Shown here: one piece after another, positions 1 to 11,596 of the stretch
Layout: each line of letters opens with the position of its first letter
How positions within the stretch are numbered: the first letter of the stretch is position 1
NCBI GenBank assembly: GCA_963573305.1
Contig: OY754329.1
Location: 62,989,084-63,053,083, forward strand
Length of the DNA stretch: 64,000 bases
DNA from: Pyrrhosoma nymphula
Taxonomy: Eukaryota > Arthropoda > Insecta > Odonata > Coenagrionidae
Reading direction: 5' to 3'
Program-made: the position numbers and the translations under genes
Notes under the pieces: model-generated
Databases searched by the model: none
What the model was told of the DNA's origin: nothing
Seen by the model: the letters and a program-made list of their open reading frames with translations, nothing else

Positions 1-454
1 CACACACTTCACGTTCGTTCTCTTCTCCTCCCCCAACCCTTGCGAGCGCCCTCTTCCCACCTCCCCCTCTCCTTCCTGCACCCCCGACCGATATTTGCGT
101 GACTCCCCCGTCTCGTGGCGACGCGGAGGATGGAAGCTTCGTGAGAGAAATGCAAGCACGCCCTTACAAACCACCCACACACCACGGCCACACACACAAA
201 CACACGAGTTTGAGGGGGGGAGGAGGGCGCGGAGCAGAGGACGTAGTAATGGCTTTCTCTCCCTCTCGGGCGGCCCTGGATTGATCGCCTCGCAAAGGAG
301 TGGGGTGAAGGAGCGAATGTGTGTGCACGGCTGGTAGTCTTATTTTTTTTACATTCCTTCTTCTTCTTTTGTGAGGGGGTGAGGTAGTCAGGGCCGGCAA
401 TGAGGGAGTTGGTTATACGAGAGGAAGGGCCTGGGTTTTGGTCTCGTCGGCTCC
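1..454. repeat. C/G-rich low-complexity stretch
   Basis: Pyrimidine-rich DNA followed by CA-rich DNA (about 165-217) and a G-rich run. The open frames here are biased low-complexity translations (Pro, His, Arg rich) with no recognisable domain. I see no gene. Confidence 0.5.
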
Positions 455-625
455 ACACTTGGGGGCGGTGGCAAAAGGGTTATTTTTCTTTATTTTGGCG
501 TGCGGCACCCTCTTCCCCGTGCTGGTGCATGGATTCCTCGGCTGCATTCTGCCCCTCTTAAGGGGCTGCTTTGCACGAAGGAGGAGTGGCAGGGGCTGCT
601 CGGTTGCTAAATTTTTGGCCACAGT
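455..625 (+). repeat. Repeat gamma, copy 1
   Basis: This stretch resembles 1283-1463 in the same orientation. Shared landmarks in order are a GGGGGC-rich start, a TTATTTTCTTTATTTTGGCG-like core, CCCT-TTCCC, GACTGCATTCT-like and GGCTGCTAA-like blocks, and a terminal TTGGCC. It is a dispersed or duplicated repeat of unknown class; no coding function is implied. Confidence 0.55.
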
Positions 626-1282
626 TACTGATCAACACTTTTGCGATTGATAATCCAGTACTCGTCCGTGATTTCGTCGAATTAAAATAATATGGCATCG
701 TATATTTTTAATTTAAGTATATCCATTATCATCGCTGTTTACTTGATAAAATGGGCAAAAATTGCTTAGTTAAAATATATTAAAATTGTGCCTAGCATAA
801 AAGATGTTATTAGTAAGTAAATATTATTGTTCAATAGTAAAGGTAGAAAATAAATCAAGAGATAATGCGTCGACTATTCCCGGTTTTGCTCAGTCTTCCG
901 TGACCCCCGATAACATGATTGTCCTTCATTTACAAGAATTCAGTAATTTCAGTGTGCTATGCATAGATATCAGTTGTGTGAATCCGTTTTTTCTCCTTGT
1001 CTATTCCGCAAAACAATGTAAAATTGGCACGATTGATGGATATTTCATTATGGCACAACAAAAATCAGTTCTATTGCTCATAAATCTCTTATTTTTTGCT
1101 TAAAGTACTTCGAAAGTAGCCACCGCGTCGGCAACTTCAGCGGTTTCCCCAGCAGTGAGGACGTACGAAATCCGAAATAAAAACATCATTAAATCCTGGG
1201 CTAGACGCGTCAGTAATTTTGGCGGACCCTCCCACAGTGATACTATGCAAAATTTAAAGTGAAAAGATCATTGGTCTGGAGG
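626..1282. other. AT-rich spacer, nothing recognised
   Basis: No convincing open frame, RNA gene or repeat was found. The segment around 1225-1260 weakly resembles the left end of MITE beta (a CCCACAGTGATACT block), too short to call. Confidence 0.4.
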
Positions 1283-1463
1283 CTTTGGGGGCAGGCATGT
1301 CGGAAGGGGGTGATGAAAAGGATTATTTTCTTTATTTTGGCGCGCAAAACCCTATTCCCTGTAGTTTTGCGTGAATCCCGGACTGCATTCTCCTCTATGC
1401 CGAGTCGGTTGGTAAGGGGAGGCGAGATGCGGGCTGCTAAAGCACTAATATATTGGCCGGGGT
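1283..1463 (+). repeat. Repeat gamma, copy 2
   Basis: Second copy of the repeat at 455-625. Its first 40 bases (GGCTTTGGGGGCAGGCATGT) also resemble 2206-2230 at the edge of a SINE sigma fragment, so gamma may be part of a larger composite repeat. Confidence 0.5.
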
Positions 1464-1576
1464 AAATGTAGCATAAATATTTCCACTTCTCCCTTTCGCT
1501 TAAACGGCCATTGCCCCCTATAATTTATTAATGATCACTCATTTAATGTTCAGAATGCTGGGTACTCTATAGGAAA

Positions 1577-1990
1577 TTGAAAATGGACGAATTAGAGAAG
1601 AAATATAGGAAAATCTTAGGAAAAATCCTTAGTTCCGGAAAAAAGAGAGGTTGGTACTTGGAGGAAGGGGGAAAAATAAGATCTTTACAAAACAAAGTGG
1701 AGAAGATCACTGGTACGATGCGCAAGCGAAGAATGAAGTTTTATGGGTACATCTTAAGCATGAGTGGTTGTAGGCCGGCGAAGAAAATCTTCAGCTATAT
1801 CACCGAATTAAAAACGACAGCAAAATGGGTTGAGCAAACAAAAATATATATGGAGGAAGTTGGCATCCATCTAGAAGATATCTGGAATAGAGATTTTTTA
1901 AAGGAGATTTGATGGAATTAAGGGGTTCCAGGAAAAACAAAGTAAAAAGGTCAAAAATAACTGATCAGAAGAAAGGAGGAGGAACCGTTG
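1577..1990 (+). mobile_element. Non-LTR retrotransposon RT C-terminal fragment
   Basis: An uninterrupted frame at 1577-1912 (111 residues) resembles the region after the RT domain in insect endonuclease-reverse transcriptases: YRKILGKIL, then VEKITGTMRKRR, then KFYGYI (the usual FYGH block) and a closing acidic helix before NRDFLKEI. Downstream, to about 1990, frame-shifted codons still look like the family's usual Lys/Glu-rich tail. The polymerase and endonuclease parts are missing, so this is a 5'-truncated copy. The clade was judged by eye only. Confidence 0.6.
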
Positions 1991-2199
1991 TGAAAGAATG
2001 AATGCATACATTTTGGAAGGAGCAGAGAAAGACAAGCAAGCAAATCGATTGCTTCCCGTGGTTTAAATCATTTATGCTGCTTAAAAATCTCTCGTTTCCT
2101 GTTCAAAGCACTGCAGGGCTAATCGGATTGGTAACTGTAGCTGAGTCTTCCGCAGTGAAAATCATCGGTGAAATTCACAGTTAATAGATTATTCGGCTG

Positions 2200-2357
2200 A
2201 ATGCTTTGGGTGGGCATGTCGGATGGTAGTTTTTTTTGGGGAGGCGGCCGAAAACTAAGGCCATTTGCGCCATTAAGAATATGTAGGTTGGGAAGGAAAG
2301 GAGTTTTTGGGAATGGAGGAAGGGTGGAGAGAAACACTGAGGCGGCGTTAGCCTGAA
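2200..2357 (-). mobile_element. SINE sigma fragment
   Basis: The stretch shares GGGTGGAGAGAAACACTGA-like and GTTGGGAAGG-like blocks with the better-preserved SINE sigma copies at 31480-31833 and 54985-55256. The tRNA-like head is absent here. Strand is assigned by comparison with the copy at 55 kb. Confidence 0.45.
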
Positions 2358-2900
2358 CTCAAGGAGACAGGAGCGGTAATTGTCGGCCATTGAGTGCACA
2401 TTTTAATATTTTATTAAGTAAGCCGAAAATAAGTTCTTGGACCACATTTAACTTAAGTACATCCGCTTATGCGTTGAAACTTATCATGCAGGTGGCAATG
2501 GAAATGATACAAGACATATTTAAAATTATTTTTCCTAAATAAAAGCATATCCTGACTGGAGTTTTCGGCGCGGTATTCTAAATTTAGACGAAATTATATT
2601 GAAATATTTTTTTCGAATATTGGAGTCGGCGTGACACCATGATATTTGTTAGCAACAATTATAATAATATGAAATGTATTACTTCTGGTTTAGAAGACGA
2701 TACGTACATGTCTAATCGAATTATTAAGAAGTATATGTCATGTGCCATAAGGTGACGTATTATTACAGCATTGAATTGCCAAATACTAAAACGGTATTTT
2801 GCAGTTTTTTCACTCTCATCTATAGATACCAATGGTGAGAACACGTAGGAAAAGTTTCCCGTAGATCTGTACATTAAAATTGCTTCAACCACCGTAACGA
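2358..2900 (+). mobile_element. MITE alpha, copy 1
   Basis: Member of a roughly 520-550 bp interspersed family also found at 10909, 11335 and 20779. Diagnostic blocks are TTGAGTGCACATTTT near the left end, CGGCGCGGTATTCTAAATTT, GTTAGCAACAATTATAATAA and ATGTCATGTGCCATAAGG in the middle, and AGATCTGTACAT near the right end. The left end (CTCAAGGAGACAGG) and right end (CAACCACCGTAACG) are decayed forms of a TTAAAGTGG-type inverted terminus. At 2819-2845 it keeps an intact version of the site where another copy took a Helitron. It has no coding capacity. Confidence 0.65.
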
Positions 2901-3423
2901 AAGGCGCCAATGGTACCACGATTCAATATCCCATCCGCTGGGCGGAGTAGGTACCCCTCTTGAAATGATCTCCATAGAGCACGGAATAAGGGTTGAGATT
3001 TCTCTGAAAAATCTCCAGGAAGTCACAAAATGCACAAAGGCGACCCGTATCTAGTTCTGAATTCCTACTAAATCTATTGCTTTAACTTTTGTAAGATTTC
3101 AGAACTACGTTGTAATTTTATTTTTAATCAATTTTATTTATTTGCGTTATTATATTAGAAATCTGACGGTTAGATCGACATGTATTGGAGTGACAGTTCG
3201 GAGCTGCGGCGCTAACTTGTGATATTCGAAGCGTCATAACTTTGACATTTATAATTATTAAGAGCTAACATTTAGCAGATTGTCTATTCTTATTATATTT
3301 TTTCTTTGGGCCAAAATTCGTGAGAATCGAAGTTGGTCGACCCACGGCCTTGTTTGAGTTTGCGTGGAATCGTCCGATAGTCTTTACGTTGTTTTTTTTT
3401 AAGTCCCTGTCTGAGAAATTTGG
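2901..3423. other. AT-rich spacer
   Basis: No gene or repeat recognised. Confidence 0.35.
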
Positions 3424-3520
3424 CCGAACAGAGTAGCTTAATGCGTTGTGTTGCCGTCGATTGACTCGGTAAACGTGAGTTCGAATTCCGCCTCAGGCAT
3501 GGAGGTTGTGCTGTCACGCA
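3424..3520 (+). mobile_element. tRNA-headed SINE remnant
   Basis: An A-box-like GAGTAGCTTAATGCG (3431-3445) and a B-box-like GAGTTCGAATTCC (3477-3489) have the spacing of an internal pol III promoter, followed by a CCTCAGG acceptor-like end. The anticodon arm is not convincing, so this is a SINE head and not a functional tRNA gene. The body downstream is not clearly bounded. Confidence 0.45.
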
Positions 3521-3939
3521 ATGTATTGTAATGGCTGAGTTTTATAGCGTCGTATAACCCTATCTGTCGTGGGAATACCTCAATGCCTTCAACTTGGCGG
3601 TTGCGGAAGTAATTCCGGAGGATGATAAAAAGGTAATCCTTCCCAGCCCCCAACGCCGTTCCCTGAGTTGGGAAAATGGAAACGGCGATTCATGTGGCTC
3701 AAAATTGTCCTACAAGCTACGTAAGTCTAATTCGAAGTCCACACATCGGTGCCTAAATGCTCCATTTTACGTATTTTTAAGCATTCCGTGCAAAATGATG
3801 CTTCCATTAGTAATGTACCTCATCTTCATCAGCAGTCTTCAATCCGAAGATCCGATGTTTGGCTTCAACTCTCCGCTTTATTGCCTTTTCAGCCAACCGC
3901 TTTTTTCATCCATGATACTTTTCTTTGGCGAAAGATCTA

Positions 3940-4330
3940 ATATGGAGCATAGCGTTGTATGGCGCAAAAACCTGGACTGGAGAAAAGTGGACGAGAATAG
4001 ACTGCAGGCTTTTGAGGGTGGAGGAGAATGGAGAATATGCGATGGACGGAAATTAAGACGAACGAGGAAGTAATTGGTGTGGTGGGTGAGGAGAGGAAAA
4101 TTCTGGAGGAGATTAGGAAGAGAGTTGGTGGTTGGAAAAGGTAATGAGTGGCGAAGGGATGCTGAAGGCCGTGATATAGGGGAGCATCTTTGGTAAGCGG
4201 GGGAGGGGAAGAAAGAGAATAGTCTTTATTGACGGGATGAAAAGAGGTAGGACGTATGCTGAGATGAAGAAAGAAATTGTGTAAGGGGAAGGGGGCGTGC
4301 GCCCGTGAAAATCTAGGCGATTTTTAGACT
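3940..4330 (+). mobile_element. RTE-like RT C-terminal fragment, decayed
   Basis: Fragments of the post-RT C-terminal region can be read in shifting frames: MEHSVVWRKNLDW, ENRLQAFEGGGEWR, then a degraded VGEERK block, an RGDGLLKAVI-like block, and DGMKRGRTYAEMKKEIV near 4230-4280. The same order of blocks appears at 37850-38290 and on the minus strand at 22850-23215. Several frameshifts and stops make it a dead 3' fragment. The polymerase catalytic motifs are absent. Confidence 0.65.
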
Positions 4331-6817
4331 ATCGGCTAGCTGGCGTGAACGTTATCGATGGAAGGGTGTACTAACTTCGGCTTTCATCCCAAGAAAATAT
4401 TTTGCCAGAAATTATAAAACCGGGTCTCAGAGTTTAAGAGAGATTTAGAGTTGGATATTTCCAAGGAAACGTTGGAAAAGGTTTTATGCCCTAGGGTACC
4501 TAAGCCTTTTCATGGACCTATCATTCGTCTAGTGGAACAACCATAACGATCTTAGACTATGAATAACATGTCTTAGATCTAGTTTCATTATTTTATTTCT
4601 CTTGTGACACTAGTTTAATTAAGAAAGGCTTATTTGATTAATTCCGGTCTTAATTAGCCCCGGTCATGATAACATAATGCGGTATTCAGGAGGCTAAGTA
4701 GAACGTGGAAATGCGAGCCATCGACCTGCGTGAAGTCTAGAGGTTTCCAGCACATGGGTCGAGTGGCCGTAAAGAGTTCCTTTTTTTGCGAATGCTCCAA
4801 ACTTTGGCTGTTAAGGGTCTCCTGAAACAGGGGTTTTTGAGGTGCCACATTCAGGTGCCTTAACGGTTTGAGGTCATGGCACTCTGTAAACTGAAATCCG
4901 CTCAAATGCAATCACAGCTGCATTAAACCGCCAGCGAAGTGAAACCCGAGCGCGTGAAAGTTAACTTCAGCAAGTCTCATTCATTCATACTGCTTACCTC
5001 ACGGCAAAAAAACACATCATCACCCGCGATATTTGTTTGGAATTAAGTTTCCTTTATATGGAGAACTTTCTCACGTAAATTACTTGGCCTTTGGTGTACT
5101 TTTTTCGAACAAGTTTTACCTGTAGGTTTAATGTGGGCTCAGAAACTTAGCCTGCGGTCCACTTTGGCCCACTGGGTCATGCATTACCAAATATGAAAAA
5201 TATTTATAGTCTCTATATGAATCCCTTAGAAATGGAAGCCATTGTCTTAATTGAACTTTGAATGATTTTAACTCTGATAAAAGTTAGCTTTCCGCAAGTG
5301 TCATTTCTTTTTGTGATTAGGTAAAGAATGAATTGCGTCAGGAATGTTAGAAATTATTTATGGTGTCAGCTTGCATTGGCAACCTAAAAAACCGAGTGAA
5401 AGACGTGATTCTGTTAGTATCTTTCAAACTTAAAAATTTAACGGGCAATACGGCTACCGGAATAGATGTTTTAAATATTTACTATATATATTTTTGAGCA
5501 TAGAAATAATTATGTCTTTGAATTTATCTTATATAGTATAGGTTATAGAAAGGCTCTACTGTATGTGAACGTTGAAGGTCATGCATTGGAAGAGGTGGAA
5601 CAGTTCACGTAACAAAGAAGTATTTTGATGAGTATGTTTCTCATTAAAAACATGAAGTACGTACTTTTTTTGTGAGAATTCAGGAATTATTTCAGACGAT
5701 TTTGGACATTTTTTGCTTCCTTCCTCCCCCTATGTAAGATAACGTTAAAATTTTTGAACCTCTCCCCTCCTAATATTATGTAAGTTAACAGATTTTTGGA
5801 ACGGTGATCATATATTAACTTTTAAATAAACGAAATTTTGTGAAATGCAAGCTTCCCGCTTTCCCGCTTCACGCAAAAGGTATTCAAAGTGCGGTGATGG
5901 AATCAAAGTTTTTTCATCTCCAGCGTTGTAAAAATTCCGCATCCAGAAGTTCGCATTTCAACTCATGCTACTGGTGGTCGCTGAATTTGTTCTTGGAAAC
6001 CGGTAAAAGAATAGAAACTATCAAAATCTCTTTATTTCCGTAGTTTTCTGGTAGCGAAATAATGCATAATCGAAGTATGCTGGCACTACGCCAGGTGATA
6101 TTGTTGGATGCTCAGGATTCACCTCGTAAAAAATAAGATTTTTTATTTAGCCCCTGGCAAGAGGTATTAAACACCCATATTCCCAGACGGCAAGCCATAA
6201 TTTAAGCTATGAGTGAATCCAGGCCCAGTCACAACCGCTGTTTGTTTTACTTTTCAGTGAATTAACTAAATATACACCTACTTACGCTTTTTTAAACCTT
6301 TACTTAAAGGAAACTACGCGTTGTTTGCAGTACTAAAACTACGAATTCACATACGACGATTATTCAAACAGTAATACGCGCACAATCTCACGAGTAAACA
6401 AAACCTTACGTTGTATCATCTCGGGCTCTCATAAGTCCTTCGTAAGACAATGTAAGAGTGGCCCAACTACCTCTCTCCTTTCACTTTTTACGTAATACAT
6501 ACTTAAATAACCTCTTTAGCTGAGGAAGAGTTTGTGACGAGTAAGGAATTGGCGAGGAGGTCTTAGAAGAAAGGCATACATAAGAAGAAATTATATTACA
6601 ATTTAATGTGGGGCGTAGCGTTATCTGATTTAGATACTTGGTCTCCGCAATGAGGATATGCATAGATATTATTATGTAGGTGTGGATGAGGATGAAACGT
6701 GTTAACCTGGGATGAGAGGACGACAAATGAGGAAGTTTTGCAGATGTTAGGGAGGGAAGGAGGCTGGCGGATGACATTCGAAGGAGGCGAAAGAAATTAT
6801 TGGTGGGTGCAATGCGG
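4331..6817. other. Long AT-rich stretch, no gene seen
   Basis: No supportable frame, tRNA or recognised repeat. Short frames at 4654-4911, 5840-6043 and 6481-6822 have no recognisable domain and sit in ordinary intergenic composition. Confidence 0.4.
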
Positions 6818-7062
6818 GGCAACAGGCTGTCGAGAGGAGTGACTGAGAGGAGAATCCTGAATAACTGCGGGAAAAGAAGGAAGAAAGTTGTGACTCAGGG
6901 TGTCATATGTGGAAGCAGAGGGTTTGAGGAACTCGAGAAAGATTTAACTGTAGGATAAGAAATATAAATGTGCCGGAAAGCGGATAGAGCGAATGGAAAA
7001 ATGGATTGATAACAGTTTGAATAGATTTTTCAATTTCCTTGCGCATCTTATGCAATGACATC
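6818..7062 (+). repeat. Repeat zeta, plus copy
   Basis: This segment matches the reverse complement of 11100-11334. Shared landmarks are AGGCTGTCGAGAGGAGTGA at one end, then GAATAACTGCGGGAAAAGAA, GACTCAGGGTGTCATATG, GTGCCGGAAAGCGGATAGAG, and TTTCCTTGCGCATCTTA at the other. It is a dispersed repeat of about 240 bp. Its class is unknown: it shows no TIR, tRNA head or coding domain that I recognise. Confidence 0.7.
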
Positions 7063-8979
7063 TTAAGCATCTAATTTGAGTGAAAGATTTTGAAGTACAA
7101 TTAGTTGATTTTCACTTTTCTCGAAATTTGATTCCGTTGGGAGCCATTTCCTACAGAGAATTTTTCCTGCCAGTCGCCGCCGCCTATACTGTTGATGTAG
7201 ACGAAAATTTGTTCCACGCCTTCAGCCCAAACGGTAAGAGATTGCACTTCGGTTTCTTTTGCCATTACTTTCCTTCATCCGGCCTGGCTTGATGTATCGT
7301 GGTCATAAGATTGGGCTCCCCGGTCATAAATCAGGTAAAAAATTGAATTCCCCGCTCTATCTCCAATACGAAATGAGCTAGAAAACCTCTTTTAAAGGAA
7401 AAATTGATCACCTTGAGGAACCTAGGGAGAAGGGATAGTACTAGAAATTCCCATGTGTGTACATGTGAAGTCAGGTGGTAGCCGTTAAACTGAGACAGGC
7501 AATTGGGGCAGCCAAAGTGCAAGGGCCCAGTTGAAAGTTTAAATGTTCTAAAGTGAATGAAATATTGATTCATCGTGATTGGCGAGTTGATCATTACTTT
7601 TGAAAAATACTGAAGTAGATATATGCAATAAATATAGGTTAGGCAACCTATTTTTGCAATAGCCCGTTGATTACTTCGCTGACAAAAACATTACGAAAAA
7701 CAGGAGCATTTTTTTGGGAATACTGTTTAGTCGCTTATCGCAGCTTCGAAGGATAAACTGCGAGTAGGAACTCCTTAATGAAAGAGTCTCTCCCATATGC
7801 ACAATATGACGCGCATAATGACTGTATTGCAGTAAATTGAGAAAATGCTATTTTGTACGTATGTAAAAAACCAAAGTTACGTTTTTTAAATCTATGTTTT
7901 ATGCCGGTAGGTTATGCATATTTCTCCTTTATAAAGCCAGAAAAGCATAACCTGATGGTCAGATGACGTTAAGTGGTGTTCTCCATAAAGCAAACACTTC
8001 TAACTGAAACTCATGATATGCTTAATAATAATAAAATAGCAATCTGTTTTTTCGAGCTCAGTTATGGTTTCAAACATGTTGCAAAAAGTCCGTTTTACTC
8101 TTTAGTCACCCTTCACTTCATGGATCATGCACTTTCGTATTTAGTCAGTTCTTACTTAACACCAGGATCTTCATTTCAGTCACGGCATTCGCCATTGGTA
8201 TACTACCAAATGCGTAAGATGCGAATGGACAGCCCTGCTTATAAAATCCTCGAGCATGGAGGTCTTATCCAACTTTTCCGTCATTAAACCATCTATTCTT
8301 CAAACCCCTTTCAGAGCAATTTTAAGTTCTTCACATCTTTTCCCTACCTTCATGCAGTTCAAATTTCCTTTTATAAATTTAATCTCCCCCGCGCTTGCCC
8401 AACTTTCTTTCTGTTATCACCCTTTTCACGGTGTCGTTTCCTCTTAGTGCGCACACCATCCAATTCATCTGCCTCAGTTGACTTTCTATCCAATTACCTC
8501 TCTATCTTCCCCTACCATACCGAACACTTCCTCATTTGTTTCCCTCTCCACCATCTCACTCATTCCATCCTTCGCTGAAAGATACAGTGCTGCATTCTTT
8601 AATCTACCAATTTCGCGGAGATCAATTGTTGCTGCTAATAATTCCTTGCGTATTCCATTCTAGAACTTAACTGGTATGATTTAGATCGTATGTTTCAATA
8701 AACTGGAAAAGTTTTTTTTATCGGTGACACCTTTTCATTTCAATGTGGCAATTTGTAAGCAACTCTGTGTGGAAACCATTTCCTTTTTCTAACACGCCCC
8801 TGTTGCCATGGCGAATGATTGCCAATTAAGCCACTTCTATTAATTTAATAATGTGTGCGCTTGCCTGATACTCCCAGCGACCCTAATCGGTGCATTTATA
8901 TTTTTTATTAGCGTGATCTGTTGGTTAAGGTAGGTTTAAATAAAATTGAAAGTCCTCTAGTTTTTTCCAGGCGCAGGCT
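7063..8979. other. AT-rich stretch, no gene seen
   Basis: Short frames at 7973-8287, 8256-8447 and 8478-8663 lack any recognised domain. The last two are pyrimidine-rich and could be the reverse strand of an old retrotransposon, but I could not align them to anything. Confidence 0.35.
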
Positions 8980-9220
8980 CCTGTCTCCTTACACGATTTA
9001 TTTCTTCATCTCAGTTATACGTCCTCCCTCCTCCCGTCCATAAAGCCTATCCCTCTTTCTTGTCTAATATCCTCCTCTCTTTTGCGGCCTTCAGCATACT
9101 TTTGCCTCCCATTACCTCTTCCAACCACGTACTCTGCCTTATTCTGATCTTCTCCGAAAGTTTCCTGACCCATCATACGCTTCGTTAGTCTTCTTTTCTT
9201 TCCACCGCTTTTTAGGCTCA
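8980..9220 (-). mobile_element. RTE-like RT C-terminal fragment
   Basis: Read on the minus strand, this follows the block order of the fragments at 22850-23215 and 37850-38290: a WTE-like start, an EKIRIRQSTWLE-like block, MGGKSMLKAAK, a KKEGYRLYG-like block and an EMKK tail. Frame continuity is broken. It is a decayed 3' end of a non-LTR element. Confidence 0.5.
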
Positions 9221-10908
9221 GTTTGATTTGAAAATTTAGGCTCCATTTTATAATGTCTGACTAAAGTTAACCACAAGACGATTTAGTATTTTTCATAGCT
9301 TTATGTTGACTGAGAGTTCGGGTTACGTATATTGCATCAGACTGTCGGTAATTTGACGTGTGCGTTATAAATAGGAAACCGTATTAATTTCGAATTTCAA
9401 ACCGAGACAATTTTTATACAAAGATTGTGAAACCGGGCCTTAGGGAGAATCATTGTTGCAACAAATACACAGATCAGGATCAAAAGGATATAGGAGATAA
9501 TTTTTTTAAAATTGGAAAACGCTTTCATGAAATGGCATCGATATTAAAGGATATAGACGGTCTAGTTATTAACTTTGCATTATATTAAAAATAATATCTA
9601 ACGATTTCTGACGTACTCTTTCTAAAATAATCAATCTTTTCCGCAAACTATTAACCCTCGTCATAACTTCTACATCCCTCATGCCGTCCAAAATGTCATA
9701 TTTTGTATTCGTCTACTCCCTCAACCTGCCAGCAATCGTTAACCCTACTCAATCGTCTCTCGGCTACCTCTCAGCATATCCTACATCCAAGCACCCGTCA
9801 TCTGCAAATATGCCCCACGAAATTGTTTTCTCTCTTGCCAACTAATCATAACTTTCTGAGAACTCACATGCAAAAATAGTTAGTTTCCATGGAATCGTTA
9901 GGAAACCAAAGAAAAGCCAAATTGTTCGTCTTCGATCATTGGCAATCATTCAAAAAGGTCTAAGTTCCTCACACTTTTGCTAATCAGACAAGCCTACTAG
10001 ACAACCTTATACCATTTTATCACAGATGACTAGCAACTGATGCATCTGTTTATTATCAGTTTTTATTCTCTTTCAGCTCCTCTAAGTTGGTGCCGCCGTA
10101 AAATGACGTAAATATCATTTGATTCATATTGGCTGCTCATAGAAACACGCGTCCTTTTTTATGTGAACCACAAAATTGCATGCTTTCTCGCTATCTTTTT
10201 CTTCGAAAATTCAGCTTTGAGATGAAGCATGGGAGAATGTAGTATTTATATCCTCATTTAAGATTTGATCATCATTTAAGATCATATCTGTATTATAGGC
10301 TGGAAAATGTCTTCAACCTAAAACATTTGTTAAATTATCTACATATTTGGTACTTTCATTTTATTTCTTGTCAGCTAAGGCTTCAAAAGTTTTAGTGGTA
10401 TTTTTTAACAATACAAACGGAAACGTTGAGCTCAGTATTTGTTGTGGCACACTGAGCCATGGTGGAACCATCTTAATGAATTCAACGTGGTCTGTTTAAA
10501 ATAAAGAATGCTTATTGTCGAAATATGTATTGCAAGGAAAAATTATGCGTAGTTTTAAAATTATTTGTAAATAGGGAGATCATATGCAAAACATTAAAAT
10601 CGGTTAAATCGGTCTGCTTTACTTTTTCTGGATTTAAATTTAATGCTTGCGGTGGAGTCAAATTATGAGCGAAAAACATTTATGTTTTCGGGAGAAAAAT
10701 TAAAGAAGAGCATTCAAAAGATGGGTTTCAGTGATTAATATAGTCACCACACTGCCGAATCATTGTAAATTTATAATCAACATATCTTGTGTGTGCAATA
10801 TCTATGCTGAAATTATCAGTTAAGGGAATCTTGGAAGGACTAGCATTGCGTTGGAAGCAACGCCTTAAGAAACCTTGCGTTGGAAGTGCTTAAACACCTT
10901 AAGGTGGC
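9221..10908. other. AT-rich stretch, nothing recognised
   Basis: No open frame of note, no RNA gene. At 10835-10885 the phrase TTGCGTTGGAAG occurs twice about 40 bp apart, a short local duplication beside MITE alpha copy 2. Confidence 0.35.
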
Positions 10909-11104
10909 AGGAGCGACAGTCATGTGTCATCGAGTACACATTTAAATATATTTTAAGGAGGTCGTCAAATTTCTTGCACGTTTAGAATAAAATCTGTACA
11001 TGTGTAATCCAATTACTTATCACGAAACATATCTCATGTGCCATTAGGCTACGAGTTAAAATAGCATTGAATTGCCAAAAAACCAAATCTTTAAATGACA
11101 CTAC
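10909..11104 (+). mobile_element. MITE alpha, copy 2 (internally deleted)
   Basis: It starts with TTAAGGTGGCAGGAGCG, the family's left terminus with TTAA at the edge, followed by GAGTACACATTT. It then jumps to the distal block TCATGTGCCATTAGG and ATAGCATTGAATTGCC. The central part present in copies 1 and 4 is missing. The right side abuts repeat zeta. Confidence 0.6.
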
Positions 11105-11334
11105 GTAAGATGCGCAAGGAAATGGAAAAATCTTTTCAAACTGTTATCGATCCATTTTTTCATTCGCTCTATCCGCTTTCCGGCACATATATATTTCTTA
11201 GCCTACAGTTAAGTCTTTCTCTAAGTCCTCACACTCTTCACCTCCCCATATGACACCCTGAGTCACAACTCTCTTCCTTCTTTTCCCGCAGTTATTCGGG
11301 ATCCTCCTCTCGATCACTCCTCTCGACAGCCTGC
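11100..11334 (-). repeat. Repeat zeta, minus copy
   Basis: Reverse-complement partner of 6818-7062. It lies between two MITE alpha pieces. Either zeta was inserted here or the alpha pieces were brought together by rearrangement. Confidence 0.65.
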
Positions 11335-11596
11335 AGTTTTTCGCGCGGTATTCGAAATTTAGACGAAATTATATTGTTTTTATGTTTTTTTCGAAAATTG
11401 GACTCGGCGTAACACCTTAATGTCTGTAAGCAACAATTATGATAAAAATAAATATATTATTTCGCGTTCAGAAGTACGTACGCAATCAAGTTATTGCGAA
11501 ATATATGTCATGTGCCATAAGGTTGAGTGTTAAAATAGCATCGAATTGCCAAAAAACAAAATCGGTGCAATGCATTTTTTCACTTTTATGTATAGA
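11335..11596 (+). mobile_element. MITE alpha, copy 3, left segment
   Basis: Starts at the internal alpha block CGCGCGGTATTCGAAATTT and runs through GCAACAATTATGATAA, ATGTCATGTGCCATAAGG and a TTTTTTCACTTTTATGTATAG block. It stops abruptly at the Helitron border. The same alpha copy resumes at 13023-13046 and again at 15494-15553. Confidence 0.75.

Noticed and set aside
9..650. Several overlapping open frames at the window start
   Set aside because: Biased composition from C/G-rich low-complexity DNA; the frames conflict and show no domain.
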